Shown piece after piece: positions 59,941 through 64,000 of a stretch of DNA of 64,000 nucleotides (position 1 is the first letter of the stretch; every line of letters starts with the position of its first letter). Below the pieces are notes generated by a model, which ran no database searches, was not told the origin of the DNA, and saw only the letters and a list, made by a program, of their open reading frames with translations. The translations under genes and the position numbers were made by a program. This DNA comes from Parvularcula sp. BBD 1991-13 (GTDB lineage Bacteria > Pseudomonadota > Alphaproteobacteria > Caulobacterales > Parvularculaceae): contig LYSZ01000005.1 in the NCBI GenBank assembly GCA_001657385.1, forward strand, positions 248,001 through 312,000. The letters are read 5' to 3'.

Positions 59941-59970
59941 CCCTGTTTGCTTGATCCCTGTTTGCCTGAT
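59941..59970. repeat. Tandem 15-bp repeat between rhlE-like and htpG genes
   Basis: CCCTGTTTGCTTGAT is followed at once by CCCTGTTTGCCTGAT, one mismatch. It lies two bases after the helicase stop. It may have arisen by slippage; function unknown. Confidence 0.6.
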
Positions 59971-60017
59971 CTCGCTTTGACGGCGGCGTTCAGGCCGCGG
60001 GCGCATGTCGCCATTCA

Positions 60018-61910
60018 TCAGGAGCGCGGACCGGCGAGGCCGCGCTCCATGAAATGCGCCATCCGCTGCGAGAAGGCCGCGGGATCGGGCAGGTTCTGCC
60101 CCTGAACGATCCGGGCCTGGTCGAGGAGCAGACGGGCGGCGTCCGTCCGCGCCGCGCCATCCGACAACCCCGCGAGGCAGGTGATCAGAGGATGGCGCCT
60201 GTTGACCTCCAGAACCGGCCTTGTGCGAGGATTGCTCTTCTGCGAGAGCTGGAGAACGCTTTCCATGTGCATGTCCAGGCCAAGATCCGGCGCGACGAGA
60301 CATACGGGCGATTGGGTGAGACGCGACGAAAAACGCACGTCGTGAACGTCGTCCTTCAGCGCCTCCTTCAGGAACGCCAGCAGGTCATTGGCCGACTGAT
60401 CGTCGGGTTGTTCGCCTTCCGCGGCCGCGTCGCCGTCCGTGTTTTCATCGCCGGCGTCGAACCGCGACAAGTCGATTTCTCCCTTGGCCGCCGACTGGAA
60501 AGGCGTTTTGTCGTATTCCCGCACGTTTTGCAGCCAGGCGCCGTCCACCGCGTCGGTCATCAGCAGCACGTTGAGGCCGCGCGCCCGAAAGCCTTCAAGC
60601 TGCGGCGAGGCGCGCAGCGCGTCGAGATCGTCGCCGGTCATGTAGTAAATCGACGTCTGGCCCTCTTTCATGCCGGTCAGATAGTCGTCAAGGGAAATCA
60701 TCTCCTCCCCGGTTTCGGAAGAGAAGAAACGGCAGATTTTGAAGATTTCCTCGCGATGCTCCACCGCGTCGTAAAGACCCTCCTTGATTACCATGCCGAA
60801 CTGACGCCACAGGGTGTCGAAGGCCTGCTTGTCGTTATCCGCCAGCTTGGCGATGTCGCTCAGGATGCGTTTTGAAACGCTTCGCCGGATGGTGTCCACG
60901 ATCGCGTTTCGTTGCAGCATTTCCCGCGAGATATTGAGCGGCAGGTCCTCGCTGTCGATCACCCCGCGGACGAAACGCAGCCACGGATAAACCAGATGTT
61001 CCGATTGGTCCGTGATGAACACCCGTTTCACGTAAAGACGAACTGCGGCTCGCCGCGACGGATCGTAAAGGTCCCACGGTCGCATTGACGGCACGAAAAG
61101 CAGGACGGAAAATTCAAGCTTCCCTTCCGCGCGCCAGTGGGAGGTCAGGATCGGATCGTCGAACGCCTGCGCGATATGGCGATAAAATTCCTTATACTGT
61201 TCTTCTCTCACTTCGCTTTTCGGGCGCATCCAGAGCGCCGCGGCTGCGTTCAGGGGTTCGTCTTCCTCGCCCGCATGGACCGGGACGGATACATGGTCGG
61301 AATAGGTCCGTATAACGCGTTTCAGCGTGTCGTAGGAAAGATAGTCCCGCGCTGTCGGTTTCAGATTCAGGATGACGGCGGCGCCGCGTCCGCCCGGAAG
61401 CGCATCGGCCTGCGCCGTGTCGGCTTGCCTGACCGTGAAGCCGGTGCGTCCGTCCGATTCCCAAGCGAAAACCGTTTCCTCCCCGGCCTTTCGCGAGATC
61501 ACCGTAACGGTGTCCGCGACCATGAACGACGCATAAAAGCCGACGCCGAACTGCCCGATCAGGCTTAAATCGCCGCCGGCGTCCTTGACCTGTTCCATCA
61601 TGGCGGCGGCGCCGGAATGAGCGATTGTGCCGAGATTTTCCGCAAGATCCTTGTCGTTCATGCCGATTCCGTTATCGGCGACCGTCAAGGTGTTCGCGTC
61701 CGGATCGACCGTCACCCGGATCTTGAAATCCGGATCGCCGACGATCAGGGCGGGATCGCGCATCCCTTCGTATCGCAGGCGATCGCACGCATCGGCGGCG
61801 TTTGAAATCAGTTCCCGCAGAAAGACGTCGGGATTGGTGTATAGCGCGTTGGCGACGATATCGAGCAGCCGCGCAACATCGGTTTCAAAATTTTTCTCGT
61901 AATCAGTCAT
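60018..61910 (-). CDS. htpG: Chaperone HtpG (Hsp90)
   Basis: A 630-residue Hsp90-family chaperone. It begins M-T-D-Y-E-K-N-F-E-T, and shows the GHKL ATPase motifs E-L-I-S-N-A-A-D-A-C-D (35-45), D-N-G-I-G-M and G-Q-F-G-V-G-F-Y-A-S-F. Middle and C-terminal domains follow. Length is normal for HtpG. It helps to fold and stabilise client proteins. It is divergent from the methyltransferase gene. Confidence 0.95.
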   Translation of the reverse strand: MTDYEKNFETDVARLLDIVANALYTNPDVFLRELISNAADACDRLRYEGMRDPALIVGDPDFKIRVTVDPDANTLTVADNGIGMNDKDLAENLGTIAHSGAAAMMEQVKDAGGDLSLIGQFGVGFYASFMVADTVTVISRKAGEETVFAWESDGRTGFTVRQADTAQADALPGGRGAAVILNLKPTARDYLSYDTLKRVIRTYSDHVSVPVHAGEEDEPLNAAAALWMRPKSEVREEQYKEFYRHIAQAFDDPILTSHWRAEGKLEFSVLLFVPSMRPWDLYDPSRRAAVRLYVKRVFITDQSEHLVYPWLRFVRGVIDSEDLPLNISREMLQRNAIVDTIRRSVSKRILSDIAKLADNDKQAFDTLWRQFGMVIKEGLYDAVEHREEIFKICRFFSSETGEEMISLDDYLTGMKEGQTSIYYMTGDDLDALRASPQLEGFRARGLNVLLMTDAVDGAWLQNVREYDKTPFQSAAKGEIDLSRFDAGDENTDGDAAAEGEQPDDQSANDLLAFLKEALKDDVHDVRFSSRLTQSPVCLVAPDLGLDMHMESVLQLSQKSNPRTRPVLEVNRRHPLITCLAGLSDGAARTDAARLLLDQARIVQGQNLPDPAAFSQRMAHFMERGLAGPRS

Positions 61911-62094
61911 GGGTGTTTTTAGTGGAGAATGGCGGGTTGTTCAATCGATATTCCACCTTGACTTTACATCCGTCAATCTGCGTAGGGAAAATCCTCTGCG
62001 GGCGCGCCTTGTCATCGTCCCCCCCCGGCGTAAGGCGTGTCGCGCAAAGCGTCGCGAGGCCCGTCGAATCTTGGCAAGGGTTTTCGAGACTTGT

Positions 62095-62766
62095 ATGAAG
62101 AACGTTGTTGAGCGCGCCGATGCAGCGAGTAAGCCCGTGACGTCACTATCCGATCCTGCAAGCGGCCCGGCTGACGGCTGGGAAGACGTGGCGGACGAAT
62201 TCATCGAGGCGCGCGAGCAGTCCACCATCGGCGTTGAGGTCGTCAGGCCGTGGGCGAGGGCGCTGCCGAGAGGCGCCGCGATCCTTGACCTTGGCTGCGG
62301 CGCCGGCGCGCCCATCGCCGAGGCGCTCGCCGAAGACGGTTTCTCGCTTTACGGCGTTGACGCGTCGCCCACGCTCGCCGCCCGATTTCGCCGGCGCTTG
62401 CCGCAGGCTGGCGTCGCTTGCGAGCCGGTTGAGACGTCGGCTTTCTTTGGCAGAAGCTTTGACGGCGTTGTCGCCGTCGGGCTTATGTTCCTGCTGCCGT
62501 CCGACGCGCAGCGCACGCTTGTCGGCAAGGCCGCCCGCGTTCTCAATGACGGCGGCCGCTTCCTGTTCACGGCCCCCTATCAGGTTTGCGAATGGGTGGA
62601 CCCGATGACCGGGCGGGCGTGCCGTTCCCTGGGCGAGGACGCCTACCGCGCGCTTCTTGACGAAGCGGGCTTGGCGTTCGTCGGCAATTATGTGGATGAG
62701 GGCGACAATTTTTATTTCCACGCGCGAAAGCCGGGGCGCGTTTCCGTCAGCGACGACAAGCGGTGA
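62095..62766 (+). CDS. SAM-dependent methyltransferase
   Basis: A 223-residue class I methyltransferase with I-L-D-L-G-C-G-A-G-A-P as SAM-binding motif I and a clear Y-G-V-D-A-S motif II. Target unknown. The chosen ATG starts 185 bases from htpG, upstream in-frame sequence does not look like protein. It is convergent with the phosphopantetheinyl transferase gene. Confidence 0.87.
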   Translation: MKNVVERADAASKPVTSLSDPASGPADGWEDVADEFIEAREQSTIGVEVVRPWARALPRGAAILDLGCGAGAPIAEALAEDGFSLYGVDASPTLAARFRRRLPQAGVACEPVETSAFFGRSFDGVVAVGLMFLLPSDAQRTLVGKAARVLNDGGRFLFTAPYQVCEWVDPMTGRACRSLGEDAYRALLDEAGLAFVGNYVDEGDNFYFHARKPGRVSVSDDKR

Positions 62767-62834
62767 CCCGGTTCGGGCCGGTTGGCGGTTGGAACGGTCC
62801 GGCGCCGTCATTCAGCAATGACGCGTGCAGCGTT

Positions 62835-63554
62835 TCACGGCGACCATAGCCTTTTTTCCAGCCGCCAGGCGGCGCCGTCATAAAGATAAAGTTGCGGCGG
62901 CTTGGGCGCCGGCGTCGCCGCGCATAAGCGATGCCTTCCGATCGTTGCAAAATGAAAATGGCTGCCGGCGTCCGGCCGGCCGTCGACGAATACGCGCGCG
63001 CCGGGCGCCCCGCCCCGCGCCAGGGCCAGCCGTTTCGGTTGAATGGACAGTCCGGCGCCGATCTGTTTCAGATAGGCTTCTTTCGCCGTCCAGAACGAGA
63101 CCGGCTGCGCGTCGCCGTCGCGGTCGTCGGCAATCCGGCGTCGTTCATCGTCGGTGAAGACTTCGGCGAGCAGCTGCGCATCGAAATCGCGATCGACGGG
63201 TTCGGCGTCGACGCCGAGCGGCAAACCGGCCGGGCCGGCGATCAACGCAACAAAGTCGTCAGTATGGGTAAGGTTGAAGCTCGGCGGCGCGTCCCCGCCG
63301 AGATACGGCTTTTCGGCGCCGTCGCGGCGAATGTCGACGTCTTCCGGGCCGCTGCCGGTCAACGCGCCTAGAACCCCTCTCATGACAAACCGTGACAGCG
63401 CGAATTCCCGCCGGTGCCGGTCGAAGCGAAAGCGCCGGTATTTTTCGCGCTCGCTCCCGGACATCCACATGAGCGCGATGTCGATTTCGCGCTCCAGCGA
63501 CTTGCCGGTCATGGATACGGCGTACACGCTGACAGCATTTGCGATGTTGTTCAT
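62835..63554 (-). CDS. 4'-phosphopantetheinyl transferase (Sfp type)
   Basis: A 239-residue Sfp-type enzyme: F-N-L-T-H-T-D-D-F, L-G-V-D-A-E and W-T-A-K-E-A-Y-L-K are the three conserved motifs; the metal Asp/Glu and the Lys are kept. It puts the phosphopantetheine arm on carrier proteins. Length is in the usual range for the Sfp type. No PKS or NRPS gene is in this window. Ribosome site GGCGGAAAGG precedes the start. Confidence 0.9.
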   Translation of the reverse strand: MNNIANAVSVYAVSMTGKSLEREIDIALMWMSGSEREKYRRFRFDRHRREFALSRFVMRGVLGALTGSGPEDVDIRRDGAEKPYLGGDAPPSFNLTHTDDFVALIAGPAGLPLGVDAEPVDRDFDAQLLAEVFTDDERRRIADDRDGDAQPVSFWTAKEAYLKQIGAGLSIQPKRLALARGGAPGARVFVDGRPDAGSHFHFATIGRHRLCAATPAPKPPQLYLYDGAAWRLEKRLWSP

Positions 63555-63821
63555 GGCCTTTCCGCCTGTGCGCCTTTGACTCGTGATCCGCCGCCGCGCG
63601 GACACTTTCATTTCTGCCGCGGCCGTGGCGCCGGAGCGCATCGTAGCGGCCACGCCGCCGCCGCCACACAGCCGCCGCCTATCTCGCAATTGTTATCCCT
63701 CGCGGCATTGCCCCTCTCGATCATCCAATCAATGAATGACGTATGCACACTATACGCTGACTATTTCCATGTCGGGAGCGCCAAGAGCGCTTTTCTTTTA
63801 CTAAAGAAGGGAGAGAATAAA

Positions 63822-64000
63822 ATGTTCAGTAACATGCTCTGCAGAATTCGCCTGGGCGCGCTGGCCGCGATGTTGGCGCTGGCCCTTCCCGCCGTCGCGG
63901 GCGCCGAAACCGGCGAGGATGCGGCCGGACGAGACGCGGACAGCGCATCGGACCCGGACGCCCTGTTCACCGGCAAGTTCAAACGCGCGCGGCCCGGTCT
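63822..64000 (+). CDS. Secreted protein, N-terminus only (3' truncated by window)
   Basis: The first 59 complete codons are seen. A signal peptide (C-R-I-R-L-G-A-L-A-A-M-L-A-L-A-L-P-A-V-A-G-A) ends near residue 27, followed by an acidic, Asp-rich linker. The ribosome site GGGAGAG precedes the ATG. Family cannot be told from this part. Confidence 0.7.
   Translation, partial: MFSNMLCRIRLGALAAMLALALPAVAGAETGEDAAGRDADSASDPDALFTGKFKRARPG

Noticed and set aside
1-64000. CRISPR arrays, IS elements and phage genes
   Set aside because: No regularly spaced repeats, transposase or integrase pattern seen on either strand.

Overview
The window looks like chromosomal DNA of a GC-rich, Gram-negative alphaproteobacterium. 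The grounds are outer-membrane TonB-dependent receptors, a TolC/HlyD export pair, LacI and MalT/LuxR regulators, dense operons with ATGA start/stop overlaps, and codons ending in G or C. I cannot name a genus. I found no tRNA, rRNA, insertion sequence, phage gene or CRISPR array.

Region A (1-12964) is a catabolic regulon. The end of a TonB-dependent receptor is followed by an SDR dehydrogenase, a stand-alone HisD-type dehydrogenase, a LacI regulator, a HAD-like protein without the catalytic aspartates, four SnoaL/NTF2 proteins, an alpha/beta hydrolase, a MetE-C-like zinc protein, an HpaI-type aldolase, an amidohydrolase and a double cupin. Four 16-bp sites related to TTGCATTCGAATGCAA, all with the same spacing and a central CG, lie in front of the transcription units. 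The LacI protein probably controls the whole set, and the substrate is unknown.

Region B (12950-18377) holds a three-gene membrane/hypothetical operon, two photolyase-family flavoproteins (the second without the antenna domain) and a lipoprotein glutathione peroxidase.

Region C (18726-47224) is the most unusual part: a biosynthesis and export island without PKS or NRPS genes and with AT-rich gaps. It begins with what looks like an undescribed RiPP-type operon on the minus strand: a 55-residue peptide gene with a ...LELVSGG leader end (not an obvious ORF), an attenuator-like hairpin, a JmjC/cupin dioxygenase, a Fic protein and a sulfotransferase. A second unit with the same 5' leader layout (promoter, AGGAGAAT ribosome site, tiny ORF, terminator, then a glycosyltransferase) lies just upstream. 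Then come TolC and HlyD exporter parts, glycosyltransferases, two polyprenyl-synthase-fold proteins, an asparagine synthetase, a B12-type radical SAM protein, a NodU/CmcH carbamoyltransferase, two paralogous ATP-grasp-like proteins, a metallophosphoesterase, two PhyH dioxygenases, a second sulfotransferase, an ABC exporter, a class C beta-lactamase-like hydrolase and a thymidylate-synthase-like fusion. Together they suggest a carbamoylated, possibly sulfated and glycosylated, prenyl-linked small molecule or peptide.

Region D (47279-58445) has a 919-residue MalT-type LuxR regulator, small secreted and SRPBCC proteins, RidA, DUF2165, and a complete Rieske oxygenase system (oxygenase, TonB receptor, DJ-1-like protein, ferredoxin, ferredoxin reductase). 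Region E (58671-64000) is mostly housekeeping: a DEAD-box helicase, HtpG, a methyltransferase, a phosphopantetheinyl transferase and the start of a secreted protein.
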